Assembly: GCA_026119855.1 (NCBI GenBank)
Contig: JAOWBW010000220.1
Coordinates: 302,828 to 366,827 of the forward strand
DNA length: 64,000 bases
Source: Campanula takesimana
Taxonomy: Eukaryota > Streptophyta > Magnoliopsida > Asterales > Campanulaceae
Reading direction: 5' to 3'
Shown here one piece after another: positions 21,404 to 33,182 of the stretch. How positions within the stretch are numbered: the first letter of the stretch is position 1; each line of letters starts with the position of its first letter. The notes under the pieces are model-generated. The model saw only the letters and a program-made list of their open reading frames with translations. It was not told the DNA's origin and did not search any database. Position numbers and translations under genes: made by a program.

Positions 21404-23592
21404 CGATGTTTTATAGGGGTATTCGCCGACTTCTAGTACCAAGTCTACGGTTCCCTTAGCCTCGGCTTTGTGGTTTGTAAATCCCTTTAGTATCCCATTG
21501 TAAGGGGTCAGCATGGTGTCTGGCAACTCCATCTCTTTGAAGGTTCTGTAATAGAGCACGTCTTTAGCGGCCCCAGAATCTATTAAGAGCCTTTCCGACT
21601 CGCAGTTGTCGATTCGGCCTGTGATGACCAACGGCTGTTCTCTCATGGCCCTGTTTCCGGCCAGCTCGTTGGGGGAAAAACTAATAACCTCCTCCCCTTT
21701 GGGAATCCAAGGGGGGGATATGGTAAACCTTGCTTAGCTCATAGATCTGCTCTTTTAACTTGGTGCTGGAAGGGATTTCCTCCCTAATTACACCAATCAG
21801 TTTTGCCCGAGGTGGCCTATCTTCGCGGTCATCCATTTTCTCATCCTCTCTCGAACGTTTGTTGTCTTTCTTTGCTAAGTATTCATTTAGTTTCCCCTGA
21901 TCGGCCCACCTCTGTAGTATTTTCTTTAGGGCAAAGCAATTATCCGTCTCGTGCCCGTTATCTCGGTCGTAGGCACAGTACTTGCTGGTGTCTCGTGGGA
22001 ATTTTGAGTTATCTTTAAGGGGTTTTGGATTTTGGAGATTCACCAGGTTCATGATCTCGGAAATCGGCTTGGTAAGGGGGGTAAAGACCTCAGTCGGTCT
22101 CGTTCTGTTCTTCCCTCGGTTACCACTTCCACTGGTACCCTGGACTGAGTTAGGAGTGAGTGGCCTACGTTCCCCTTCTCGGTCTCGATCTCTGTATCCG
22201 GACATCAGTTTCTTTTTTTCCTCAGCAGTGGCTGTCGCGTAAGCCATCTGGTACAGCTCAGACTTTGTAAGAGGTTCTCTTACCGACAATTCATAGGTGA
22301 GCTCGTCTGATCTCTGCCCATTATGATTTCTCTGTATGTAAGTCTCTATTCTATTGAGTCAGCCAAGTCTATGAATCTATTGTAAAAATCCATAGTCGAC
22401 TCGCTCTTTCCCTGAACTATGTTTGCCAGATCCGACAATCTTTTCTTTCTAGCCCCGGCAGTGGCGAAATATTCTAGAAAACTTGACTTTAATTTGGAGA
22501 AGGAGCTGATGCTCCTTCTCTCAAAGTCTATAAACCAAGACCTAGCCGCTCCAACTAACGTACTAGCAAAGGCCTTGCAAAGTACGTCGTCTTTGTTGGA
22601 AACCAAGGCCATCATTTCTTCGAAAGATTGTAGGTGGTCCATGGCATCTGTACTGCCGGAATACTTGTCCAGTTGGGGAAGCTTCAACTGGAGATTGGGT
22701 GGAGAATCCTTTATCCACTGAGCAAACGGACGTATTGCGTCGTAGTCGGTTTTCGGCTTCCTCTGCCCCTGGTTCATCTCTATATTGTCCATCCTCTCAT
22801 GTAAATCCAATATGATCTGCTCACTGAACCCTGATCTGCGATGGGAGCTTCTCGGCCTGTCTCTTTCTCTATCTCGGCCCCTTCCTACAACACGACTTGT
22901 GTCTGGATCATCACGAGGCCGTCTCGGAGGAGTATTACGAGGTGGTTCCTGTCTGGGCGGGAATTGATCTTGATTCTGCCATCGCCGCCTTTCTCCTAGA
23001 AATCTCACATCTGGAGATTCTGCGTCCTCCTCTCTCCTACGGTTTATTTGATCCCTCAGATCTCTTCCATCGGGATTAATTGGACCAAGTCGACCTTCTA
23101 GTCGGCTTGGTGGAGCAGCTCGATTTCCTGGGGGGCGTCACGCGGTTCCTGATGACGTCTGTCCTCAGTGCGTGTGTTCCCCCTTCGGTCACTTCTTTCT
23201 TCGCCTCCCAAAGCTCCTCTCGTGCTAGAGGGCTGAGCGAAGGGTGCCAAGGAGTGGTCAGGATCAAATTCTAGAAGAGCTCTCTGGGCATCAGCTAGTT
23301 GCTGAAGGGTTGAGAGATTCTGATGTAACAATGCCCTTCGGTCAATTGGTGCCGGCCTAGAAGGGCCAGCCTCGGTAAGCTGAGGACGTGAAGTCGTCCG
23401 CCTCCGTCGTCCATACTGGTGAGCAATTTCAGGCGCTAACCCTCTGGAACAGGTGTGCAACCCGCCTCCCTGAGGTGGAGGAGGGAGGCCTTGATTCAGA
23501 ACATTGTCATTTGCCACGCTAGGAGGTGGCGGATTGAGATTAGCGTCTGGTGTAACGCTAGCTTCCCGACCGTCGACGTGAGTTCTAGACAT
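20491..23592 (-). pseudogene. Gy-A gag, protease and start of RT (frameshifted)
   Basis: Gag starts at an ATG at 23592 (MSRTHVDGREAS), 66 bp after the 5' LTR. The gag core (Retrotrans_gag type, LPQLDKYSGSTDAMDHLQSF...) is at about 22800-22350. A Tat-type knuckle, CAYDRDNGHETDNC, is at about 21990-21940; the usual second-position His is Asp. Protease carries LLIDSGAAKDV, with the catalytic Asp codon near 21580. The frame is broken at a G6 run (23130-23135), near 22350, at a G7 run (21711-21717) and near 21210-21290. It ends abruptly in RT at 20491, where the copia tail begins. Gag packages element RNA, and protease would process the polyprotein in the cytoplasmic particle. Confidence 0.9.
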
Positions 23593-23636
23593 GAGGAAAT
23601 TTGTGGTTTTCCGAACAGAGATTCTCCAACAACGTT

Positions 23637-23654
23637 TTCCCGGCAATGGAACCA
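23637..23654 (-). other. Gy-A primer binding site
   Basis: On the minus strand, TGGTTCCATTGCCGGGAA starts three bases after the 5' LTR. It resembles the complement of the tRNA-Asp 3' end (as remembered, TGGCGCCGTTGCCGGG) with about three mismatches. Confidence 0.65.
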
Positions 23655-23657
23655 AAC

Positions 23658-24320
23658 TGATGCTGCCAAAAACGTGTCGGATCAGCCCTCCGTCTAGCGG
23701 TTCGGATAAATCCAGCAATGAGATCTTCCCCGTTCGGATCTGCGCACAATGAACAAACGTAAACTGCGCCGGGGCTTCACCGGCGAAGTCCCTCCGGCGT
23801 GAGAGTAAGAATACGGGTGATATGAAATAGAGAAATCAATTGACTAGTTTAGAGCCAAAGAGTTCATTACCCGTCTCTTGTTTTGAGGACCTGTTTTTAT
23901 AGGCGCGGGTGAATGAGTCCTAACTTATTTAGAGAAGCTAGGGAGCCCGTATTACCGTGGGACTCGTATTCTTTGGAGATAGACTCCCGGATAAGGATGA
24001 GTGGTATCCCAGTTTTCTTGTAGAAGAGATATCCTTGTTCAGATAAGGATCTCCACTATTAGAGTTGTAATCAAACTCTGTAAGTGGACTCCCTGCGACA
24101 ATGGGAGGTTTTGACTGGTAAGTCGGCCCGTCATCTATCTCGGCCTCTTCAAAGAGGTTGTCTATGGATTAGGTTTATTGGACCTCGGCCTAGGCAAGGG
24201 CTGCCTGTTCGGCCTCATGTATGTCGGCATATAAGATTGTGGGCCTCTTTGGATGGGCCTTATGGTATGTGAGCCCAGAGTTTATGGGTCCCATTTAACC
24301 AAGTCGGTTTATGTCGTTCA
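23658..24320 (-). repeat. Gy-A 5' LTR
   Basis: It is the 663-bp partner of 8744-9406, with a TATA-like CCTATAAAA on the minus strand at 23903-23895. It drives gag-pol leftwards. Confidence 0.95.
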
Positions 24321-24325
24321 GTCCC

Positions 24326-25066
24326 ATATGAGACACACCTTATTGATGGAAAGTAGGGTTTAGGTCTAATTTAATTGCAATTTGATTAATTTTATTTTAT
24401 TTGTACTTCGACCAATTTGAGTCATGTGGTTGACTAGATTTGCAACCTTTTACAAATATAATTCTGATAAAAATTTAGGTTAGATTTCTATCAAACTTCT
24501 AAAATCCTTATTCAAAGTCTTCCTCTCTTTCACCAATAAGTACCAACTCTCTATTTCATCAATAAGTACTAACTCTTAGCCCCTGGGTTTTGATAAATGA
24601 GTTTTATACTCACTAGTAGGTAACCCGTACTCCGCATAAGAATCTATTCCGTTAATATTTTTGTATTTTTTTTTTTATGTTTTTAATTGATAAATTAACA
24701 TAATAATTTTATTTGAAAATATATGTATATTTTAAATTAATCAAAACATTTTCATAGCTTTGGTTGTACATAGTTGTAATAATTATGTTTTTTTAATTAA
24801 TTTGGAAGTACATTTAAGTTTGTTGTATGAATATTTCAAAAAACTTAATGATATTAATAGTAATAGTTAACATATATAGTAACTATTATGATTAAATAAT
24901 ATTATTAATAGTAATAGTTAATATATATTGTAACAATTATGATTAACTAATACTATTAATAATAATAATTAACTTATATAGTAACTATTATAGTTAACAA
25001 TTATATTTATCTATTATAATTAACTACTACTATTAGTAGTATTAGTTAGTTATAATAGTTAAATAT
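24326..25066. other. AT-rich spacer, no gene seen
   Basis: It continues the sequence broken by Gy-A (flank ATATGAGACAC). From about 24840 it consists of imperfect palindromic TAACTATTA/TAATAGTTA words that grade into the array after the MITE. Confidence 0.6.
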
Positions 25067-25068
25067 TA

Positions 25069-25342
25069 CTCCCTCTGTTCCGGAGTAAGAGTCCTACCTC
25101 TCATTTGCACGGAGATTAAGAAATGATGGAAGTAAGTAAGTGTTGTGAGTGTAAAAGTAAATTAGGAGAGAGAATGAGTGGGATAGAATAATAAGTTGAT
25201 TGGTTTTGTGAGTATAAAAGTAAAGTAGGAGAGAGAATGAGTGAGATGAATAGTAAATATTCTTTGCTATTTTTGGAAAAAGACTTTTACTCTGGGATGT
25301 ACCAAAATAGAAAGTAAGATTCTTACTCTAGGACGTAGGGAG
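25069..25342. mobile_element. Stowaway-like MITE (274 bp)
   Basis: The terminal inverted repeats are CTCCCTCTGTTCC...AGTAAGA and TCTTACTCTAGGACGTAGGGAG, flanked by TA on both sides (25067-25068 and 25343-25344). TA duplication and a CTCCCTC terminus are the Stowaway (Tc1/mariner) signature. Inside is a direct repeat of a GTAAAAGTAAANTAGGAGAG block. There is no coding capacity. Confidence 0.85.
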
Positions 25343-25344
25343 TA

Positions 25345-25557
25345 ATAGTTAACTATAATAGTTAACTATTATAGTTACCTATTATAGTAACTATTACTAT
25401 TATAATTAACTATTATAATAACTAATACTTATAATAGTAATAGTTACTATAATAGGTAACTATAATAGTTACCTATTATAGTAACTATTACTATTATACG
25501 TATTAGTTACTATAGTAATTAACTATAATAGTTACCTATTATAGTAATTATTACTAT
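25345..25557. repeat. 63-bp AT-rich palindromic tandem array, left part
   Basis: TTACCTATTATAGTAA recurs at 25469 and 25532 (period 63). The units are made of inverted TAACTATTATAGTTA words. The array is cut by Co-A at 25557, and the last five bases ACTAT (25553-25557) are its target duplication. Confidence 0.8.
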
Positions 25558-26804
25558 AGTTGGGATTCATTGTTAGTACACCCACTTAATTTGATTGATC
25601 CATGCCACATGTCTTTTTATGGACTTTAGGACCACATGTAATAAAGTTTTACTTCAACTTTTAGACAAATCCATTTCTAGATTTTTTATTTGTCTAGGCT
25701 GAGTATTGAGTTCGGTTAGATTAGCGGTTTAGATCTCAAAACCGCATTCGGGCTATCTAAGAACCGCCAGCATAGAGTTGCTTATTTTTCATCAAACCGC
25801 ATTCTGTGGTTTTGATGAAACTGCTCCTCAAGTCTCTCTTGGAACCGCTGATGACACTTGATGGAACCGCAATCTTATAACCACGTGCTTCAGTTTCTTA
25901 TGAAACCGCACATCAAGTTCATCCTCGGAACCGCTCCTATGCCTGGTGGAACTGCCGATCAGTTAATGAAGAATTCAAGAGAAGTCATTTATTCCTTAGA
26001 CAAATATTCTCTTTTCAACCGTAAAGGAATATTTTATGTCATGTCAAAATAACTCTAAGTTAACTTGGAGTTACTACAAGGAATGTCGGTCTTGTCCAAG
26101 CAATTTGAATTGTTTACCGTTAGTCATTTCTGCAACAAAGGACGGATGTCAGGTAGTGGTGCTACAACTACCTAGGACTACAAGACAAATCAAAGGACGA
26201 CAATGACAGTTCAACCAATGGGAATTCGACAGCACTGTACCCTTCAAATTTGATTCAAATCTTTACCCAACGGTCACAAGGGTGTACTGCCTATAAATAG
26301 CCTTCATTTTTCAACAATGAAGGTTGCTGAGCTTCAAGAGATTTATTCCCAAGTATTCAAATTTGCTTTGAAGATTGAAACCCAGATATTCAAACCTTCA
26401 ATCATCTCCTTAGCAAACCCAGAATTCCTTCATCAAGCTTCAAGCCATCAACCATTCCATACCCAGCTTTTACACAGAAAGTTCTTCATTCGCTCAAACC
26501 ATCATTTAGATACTTAGAGCATTTGATTTCTTTCCACACACACACGCGATTTATATAATCACATAGATTATATACTTCGAATACACCGGTTGATTTTTCA
26601 TAGCTTTATAGGTTAGATTGTTTGATTAGAGTTTAGAATCATCTTGTAAAACCTCCTCTAATTAATACAAGTCTAGTAACTATTAGAAAATCCTAGATTA
26701 ACCATCTAGGTAGAGGATGTAGTTCATTCAAGAACGAACCTCTTCAAATTGTGTGTTTGATCTTTACTTTTCTGTCTTGTTATTTACTTTTCTGTTTGTG
26801 GTCT
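25558..26804 (+). repeat. Co-A left LTR, part 1
   Basis: It matches 61980 onward. A TATA box, CTATAAATAG, is at about 26291-26300. Bases 26800-26804 (GGTCT) are duplicated after Gy-B. Confidence 0.9.
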
Positions 26805-28345
26805 TGTAAGTCCCCAATCTGAAATCGACCTACTTTAGAGGAATTCTTGGTGCCATAGAGGGATAAACCAATGGGCCAGGACCTCACTAAGATAAACCTG
26901 ATATTCCAGGACTGAACTGGAATTAAACTTGGAAAAATCCAGAAGCTCGCCAAGTCGAGTCATACGGATGGTTTGGGCACATGAGGCCCCTAGACGTACG
27001 GCTACTTTGGGCACCCTCAGCCTCTATAAATTGAACCCCATGCTGATCATTTCAAGGGGGGAGAAACAACATAAGAGATATTACTCTATCAAAATCACTG
27101 CAGTAGTGTGAGAGGAGTGAAACAAAGAGTGAAAGAGAGAAAGGAAGATTGGCTAAGCCAAAATAGGTAAAGCCACCTTCTCCTCCTCCCTTCTCTTCAT
27201 CTATAACTCTATTTTATCTTTAATCTTTGTTTAAGTTATGTTAATCTTTATATTACTTGCATGACTTGTCCATTCAAGCACTTTTACATTTATGCAAGAC
27301 TTGTCCATTCAAGCAACTTTACATTTATGCAAGACTTGTCCATTCAAGCAAATATACATATATTACTCTACATATTTCTCTTGTCCAAGCCATGAGGTGA
27401 TCCAAGGTGCCCTCCATGCCTTGTGTGGAAGAGGTTCAACCTAGATGATCATGGCTTGTTGATTGTCATTTACATTCTTGTCTAGTTGGAATGATGCTTT
27501 TGTTGGCAATAATGATCATTTGAATGATAAAGCCTCCATTTTTATCATCCAACATTGGTCTAGCTCTAAAGTCCCCTTTGGGGCCATAAAGATTCAATCT
27601 TTATGTGTTGATTTGACTCTTTGAAGGTTAATAAGTCATAAAAATGCCATCTTGGGGATAAAGCTTCAATCTTTAATCACCAAATGGTCAATTTTGGCCC
27701 AAATGACATGTTCATCAACTTTTCTCATTTTTCTCCCATGATTGCTTATGATCACACCCAAATACTTGTTTTGGGGACTAAGTGATGATCATTTAGCATA
27801 GGAATATTGTATTTAAATTTATAAAGTATTTTAAACAAATTGGAATCAAAACAGTTCTGTCCAGTTTCAACAGAATGTTCTGTTTCTGCTCTGAAACTGG
27901 ACTGTTCTTGACTGAACTGTAAAATCCCAGGAAACGGCCTGTACATCCGTACGGCTATGTTGGGAACAGGGGGCAAAATGTCTGTTTTGCCCTCTGATCC
28001 CTATTTTCTTAATAAACAGACCCTTTCAGTTAAGTTTCTCCAAATAAAACCAATAACAGAAACTTTTCCGTTAAATACACACACACACACACATGCACAT
28101 TTTCAAACTAACAAGGGAGACTCGGTTCTTTCCGAGGCACTTTGGGTGAACCGCAAATATGTTCTTCCCAAAGTGTAACCTGACCTCTGAACTCACATTC
28201 TCTAACCATTTTCATTTGTTTGGTTTAAAATTAACAAATGTGGTGACTCTGTTTCTTTTTCGTTAGGAAAGTTACCCGTGTTTGTCATTTCTTTCTCGTG
28301 CGAAACCCGCTTGTTTTCGCCCCGCCGAGGGATGGGATCCTTACA
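26805..28345 (+). repeat. Gy-B 5' LTR
   Basis: It pairs with 38128-39667. The TATA box CTCTATAAATTG is at about 27023-27034. A (CA)n run is at about 28078-28092, and a thrice-repeated GCAAGACTTGTCCATTCAAGC-like word lies at 27260-27350. Confidence 0.93.
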
Positions 28346-28346
28346 G

Positions 28347-28364
28347 TGGCGACTCCGCTGGGGA
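28347..28364 (+). other. Gy-B primer binding site
   Basis: TGGCGACTCCGCTGGGGA begins one base after the LTR. From memory this is the complement of a plant tRNA-Arg 3' end, the primer type reported for Ogre elements. Confidence 0.75.
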
Positions 28365-30174
28365 TATAAAGTACTTACGAACTTCTCTTTAGAAGCTTTG
28401 GAAGCACTTTTATGTGGGTCAAACTCCCGTCTTCGTTAGTTAACTTTGTGCATGATTGTGTGTTTTTGTTGTTTCTGTTTGAACTGTTTTGAGTGCATAC
28501 GTTCTGGAAATGCAATGAATTGGAGCATGATGATCAGAAGTTGGAGAAACTGAGATAAAATCTCAACCCTCTTGGTCTAGCCGTACGGCTACTTTGGTAA
28601 AGGGCCAGAATGTTGCAAATTAACAATTTTGTGCAGGGCAGCAACATTCTGAATTGCCTTCTGCTTCTGCTTGTACAGGTTCCAAATTTAAAGCCTTACT
28701 TGTGCACATTACCTTTATTCTTTTGGCCAAAACTTGGTTTTTGAAACTTGCTTATGCATGATGTTTTGTCAATAAAAATGATTTTCAAAATCTCATTGTG
28801 CATAACCCCTTTTTGTAAAAATTTCTTGACTCTTCGCGTTGTGCACAACTTGCTTTGTACAAATGGTTTCAATGTAAAGATTGTTCTTTTGGCAAAATGT
28901 TTGATTCAAAATTTTTTTGGTTGCGCACAACTTGGTACATATACAAGTTTTGGTCTTTGTTTAATCATTGTTCTTTTGATCATTGTGTGTATAAGATGCT
29001 TACTTGCTTGTTCATACTTGTTCATATCTTGCTTATGCCATGCTCATCATGTTGAAAAACAAAATAAAAATCTCTATTTTGACTCAAAAAGGGAATATAG
29101 AATTGACTTCACACAACGCCCACTTGGCCTTGCACGTTCCAAATACCCTTTAAATCCGGGATGGATGCCAGATGCAGCTCGATTGGCGCTCTTGTTCCCT
29201 TCGAGCGCGCACGGTCCATTCCACCTCCCCTTCCGAGCTGAGTCAACCACACATGTCCGTGACGCACAAATACCGTGACTCTGGTTGGTTTTTGGTCTAG
29301 TTCACGTTGCCATTATCTTTAAGCATGTGTCCAAAGTCAATTGTGGCCAAGTTAATGCCCAGGTTACGACTCCTTGATGTAATGCAAGCATGGCCTAACC
29401 CGCCTCTAACTCGTGTGTTAATGACGACCACAATTAACAAAGGTCATGCGCTAAAGATGGGGTCGTGCGCTAAAGATGGGGTAACACCGTGTCGTTAATC
29501 CCTAATGAACGGGTCATGTTAGTCATCCTTCAGCCCATGGTCGAGGATCGAGACACCTCATTCAAAATGAGGTCATGTCAGAATATCGGTGCAGCCTTCG
29601 GAACAGTCTCGATCCCGACTGGGGCTTAATCATGATTAGGATGACCCGCACATCAGGAGCCTTGCGACGCACTAGACCTTAGGATCATTTCTTTCGGTCG
29701 GTGGAAGCCGCTTGCCCTATAGGACCCTCGCCTGGGATAGTTCGTCGTCGGGAGTGTGCAATACAGGTGAAAAACGAGGGGTCTATAGGCGTAGTGATGG
29801 CCTCCACTGATCCAGAATTTAGAATAGTTGCGAAAAAGAAGAGAAATCTTTTCCAACCAATTAGGAACAAAACGTGTTTTGAGGGTACATGAATAATAAG
29901 TGTTAAGTCATTAAATTGCGCGCTAACGTTTGCTCGTGACAAAACCGCTTAATAATGATTATAGAAAATAAGCAAAATCCTTTTCTAAAAGGTGGAAATT
30001 GTTAAATTCATCCAAAATGCATGGCTTGGGCTTCCCCCCAAAAGGGTCAAACTCGTTTCTCTCAATGAGTCGAAATCTCATTTGTGTCAAGTCCCCACCT
30101 TACTCAAAGCATGACTTTTCGAGATTCTTTCCACAGTGCTCTCATGGCTTGTTGGTCCTTTGTAAAAATAGGAA
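28365..30174 (+). other. Gy-B leader, no convincing gene
   Basis: This is 1.8 kb of untranslated-looking sequence. A 176-codon open frame (28748-29278) has low-complexity hydrophobic content and no family likeness, and I do not call it a gene. Confidence 0.5.
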
Positions 30175-30957
30175 ATGGATGCCCGAATTGGAGTCATCGA
30201 AGGAGCCGTGAACACTATACAGCAAGTAGTGAGGCGAATGGAACACGACCAAGGTCGTCTGATAGGGGCCGTCGCCAAAATGGAAGAGAGGTAAATCCCT
30301 GACCTTGAAAAGGAAACCGAAAGGATGTGGGTTCAAATGGTACACCCTTGCCTCCGAGAACTCCTGAAAGACAGGGAAAACGATTGGCACCAAGAAATAC
30401 AAAGCGTGAGAAATGAGATAAACTCGCTCAGTCACATCCACCAAGAGGACATGAGGAGAGTAGGGACATGCATAAATGCAACGGTGGATGCGATCCTTGA
30501 CATCCGAGCATACCTCAGAGGAAGTCCCCAAAACATCCCTGTTGGGAAAGCGTCCAGCACTCCGAACACCCATACCGATCCCTAGACAACCTTGAATCAT
30601 CCAGAAGATCCACCACAACACCCAAGCAGAAAACTACCGCCGAAGAATGACAGACTCAAGGCGGCCGTCCCCAAATCAGCTCGCAGTCAAAGGTTTGCCC
30701 CGTACCGCCGTTTTCGGGAACTAGGGATTCCAAAAGCCCATTTGTTGGACCTATTGCTCAAAGAAGGGAAGATCCAGTTGCTCGACCCTAGCGTGATCTT
30801 GACTGAGCACCCAAGTCAACGGCTCGACGACACTCTCTTCTGCCACTACCACCAAGGGGTTGGACATTCTACCGGGGCTTGTGATGCTTTAAAAGACAAG
30901 ATCCAAGAGCTCGTTGATGAAGGGATCATCATGAAGCAAGGCAATGAGTGGGTGTGA
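30175..30957 (+). pseudogene. Gy-B gag-like protein with Tat-type knuckle (two nonsense codons)
   Basis: A single frame runs from the ATG at 30175 to the TGA at 30955, about 260 codons, interrupted by TAA at 30292 and TAG at 30583. The N-terminal half (MDARIGVIEGAVNTIQQVV...) is helical and charged. The C-terminal half has FCHYHQGVGHSTGACDALK followed by DKIQELVDEGII, the layout of the Tat/Ogre gag knuckle and the region after it. The usual gag core (Retrotrans_gag) is not evident, so this may be a short derivative. It probably served RNA binding and packaging (inference). Confidence 0.6.
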
Positions 30958-33182
30958 AGTCGGAAAAGGGAGAAAGGAGGAAGGAAGATGGTTAGGAGTG
31001 GTCCGGTCTCGTAGGTTCTAGAGAGTCTTTCAAAAGTCCGTTGTGGACAAAGTCTTTTGTTTCTTTTATGAAAACCCCTGCGAGGCAAATGTTATGTGAA
31101 AAGCCACGGAATGGGGCATGGTTGAAATGGTGAATAGTAGAATGATCGAGTCAATAGAGTCAATGGTTGAGTCTATGTTTGTAAAAATTGAATCTCCCGT
31201 GAAATGGATCGTTTTTACTTCTATTTTCTCTAGACTTGAGGCATTATCTTGAAAAACGCATTAACTCTCGGAATCGCTTTGATTAATGTTGTCAAGTAAT
31301 TGCTACATCCCCAAAATGATGAGTGGACTCCCAAACACAATAGTCAACGACGACTCATTCAAGGATGAATGGACCCAAAACGCAAAAGAGTACGAAATGC
31401 AAACAATTAATCTTAATATGAATAAATGTTGTGATCAATTGGCTTGAAGAAAATCATGAATGGAAAATCCTCCCCCATACACTCTCCCGATACACAACCC
31501 CATACACCTTTATAAGATAAATTCCTGATACATGCCAAAGACATCCCGCGATAGTGAAAAAGTGAGGGCGTTGTTGCTCAACCACCAAGGTTTAACCGTG
31601 ATCACATGCGCGCAGTCAGGCAAAGGGCTTCCCAGACTTTCAAAGTCAGCCCAAAGTGACAAGCACACTGCCAAGGGGCTACAAAGGAGCTAATACCCGG
31701 AAAAGAGAGCTAAGGCTAATGTTGTCCTCCTCCTAAAAAAAATAAATTAAAAATTGAATGATAAGAAAAGAAAATGAATGAAAGGAAAGGAGGAGAGGAA
31801 ATACAAAAGGAAAACGCTTGCCTCAAGAAACCCATCCACACCCAAGAGGGTTCATCCCAAGAGATCCATCTCAAAAGGATCGCCGCAAAAGCAAAGTGAG
31901 CAACAGCGTCCTCCGAGACAGCAAAAGGAAACCGATCCCAGCTAAAGCTGCCCATAGCCGAACTACGACGACCTGAGCTCCTCAAATCGAGGGGAACGTA
32001 GGCAACCTTCGGGTCCGGTCATAGCATGAAATGAATCCACCAGGCCTCGGTCCTCCCAAGAAGACCCAGCTCTCTTCCCTTGGTCCCGTCAATGACCAAT
32101 CTCCCGGATAATGACCAATCACTCCTAAACACACTTCGATCTTGCCATTGATCGAGTCTGAATCTCAAATGATCATAAAATTTATGCATGATAAGGCTAA
32201 TTGCTTGAATTTTGACCTAATGCTGAACAAGGTCCATTCGAGTAACCGTTTTGATGGCACTAATTAAGGCTGATTTCGAATGCCTCGACAAGTCTTCTTT
32301 TCCATATCTTAGGAAAGAGCCAAACACGTGAATTTCTGTCCATAGGCTTCCTTCCTCAGAAAAGGGACTCACTCCTGTAAATGCCTATGTGTTCCTATTC
32401 GTGTGAGCAAGCGTGATTTGCCCTTGTCCATGTCAGAGTCAACTATTGCTCTTGTCCGTGTCAAAAGTCGGTTAGGCCACTCCTAGAAAGAGAAGATGGT
32501 GAGAAATATGAGAAAGGGAAAAGTGATATGATTGGATGCTTAAGGAGAAGAAACCCATGAGAAGAGCGAACGTCGTCCCGAACAGGGGAAGATGCGCACC
32601 CAAAGGAAAGGGTGAGACCCGAGGAATAGTTTCGGGCGAAGGCAAAACACTGGGGCTAGCAAGCCATGACTGTGAAACCCGAGGAATAATTTCCGGCAAG
32701 GCAACACACTGGGGCTGGCGAGCCATAATCGTGCAATGGAAGGACCAATGAAGAGTCATGCTTTGGGTAAAACGGTATGGGTCAAATAAGGTCTCCCGCC
32801 TGTCAAAATTCTCTAAAAGTCCTCAGAAAGTTTGGTCGAAAAGTCAACCATGCTTGTATGATCCGTACGGCTGGTTTTTCCATGTGAAAATTTTTATATC
32901 AGCAGCTTGTATCAGCTGATTTCCCACAAGTGAAACTCATTTTCACTTGTTCAAAAGCCTGTCAGATACGTGTCAAGGTCCAGATAATTGAGTCCAAACA
33001 CGTTTCGGGAATCCCCGACGGTCCAAAAATGACCACAAAGCCCTCTCAAGGCCCAAGCTATGCATAAATGGTGAGTTTACAAATAAAAAGGGCAATGTTT
33101 TAAACAACCAAAGATGGCGAATTTTCATACATCGTTTTTGAATTAAACAAATCAAAGGAAAAATTATTCAGGTTGGTGTATC
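30958..33182 (+). other. Gy-B region where pol would be expected; no pol seen
   Basis: This is 2.2 kb without a supported ORF in any frame and with no RT, RNase H or integrase motif that I can find. It includes a duplicated block near 32613-32735 (GACCCGAGGAATA...GGCAA, then GCAAGCCATGACTGTG / GCGAGCCATAATCGTG). Confidence 0.6.

Larger units (their letters stand above)
8744..24320 (-). mobile_element. Gy-A: complete Tat-lineage Ty3/gypsy retrotransposon, minus orientation
   Basis: The element is bounded by two 663-bp LTRs (8744-9406 and 23658-24320), each running TG...CA, with the 5-bp target duplication GTCCC at 8739-8743 and 24321-24325. Order in the element's sense: 5' LTR (right), PBS, gag, protease, RT, RNase H, second RNase H, integrase, a 178-bp tandem repeat, two genes on the opposite strand, PPT, 3' LTR (left). 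A second, archaeal-type RNase H (WILYTDGS...) and antisense ORFs before the 3' LTR are hallmarks of the Tat/Retand group. The element is defective: gag-pol is frameshifted many times and interrupted by copia DNA at 18742-20490, flanked by duplicated pol. By eye the LTRs differ at roughly 14 of 663 sites, a moderate age. Confidence 0.95.

Noticed and set aside
24608..24640. TCACTAGTAGGTAACCCG, resembling the 5' end of plant Helitrons
   Set aside because: It is not preceded by A as an A-T target would require, and no matching hairpin plus CTRR terminus could be placed.
28748..29278. 176-codon ORF in the Gy-B leader
   Set aside because: Low-complexity hydrophobic translation, no motif, and it lies in a long untranslated leader.
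30958..33182. Search for hidden RT or integrase in Gy-B
   Set aside because: No YxDD, HHCC or DD35E-like blocks were seen in any frame; pol is treated as absent.
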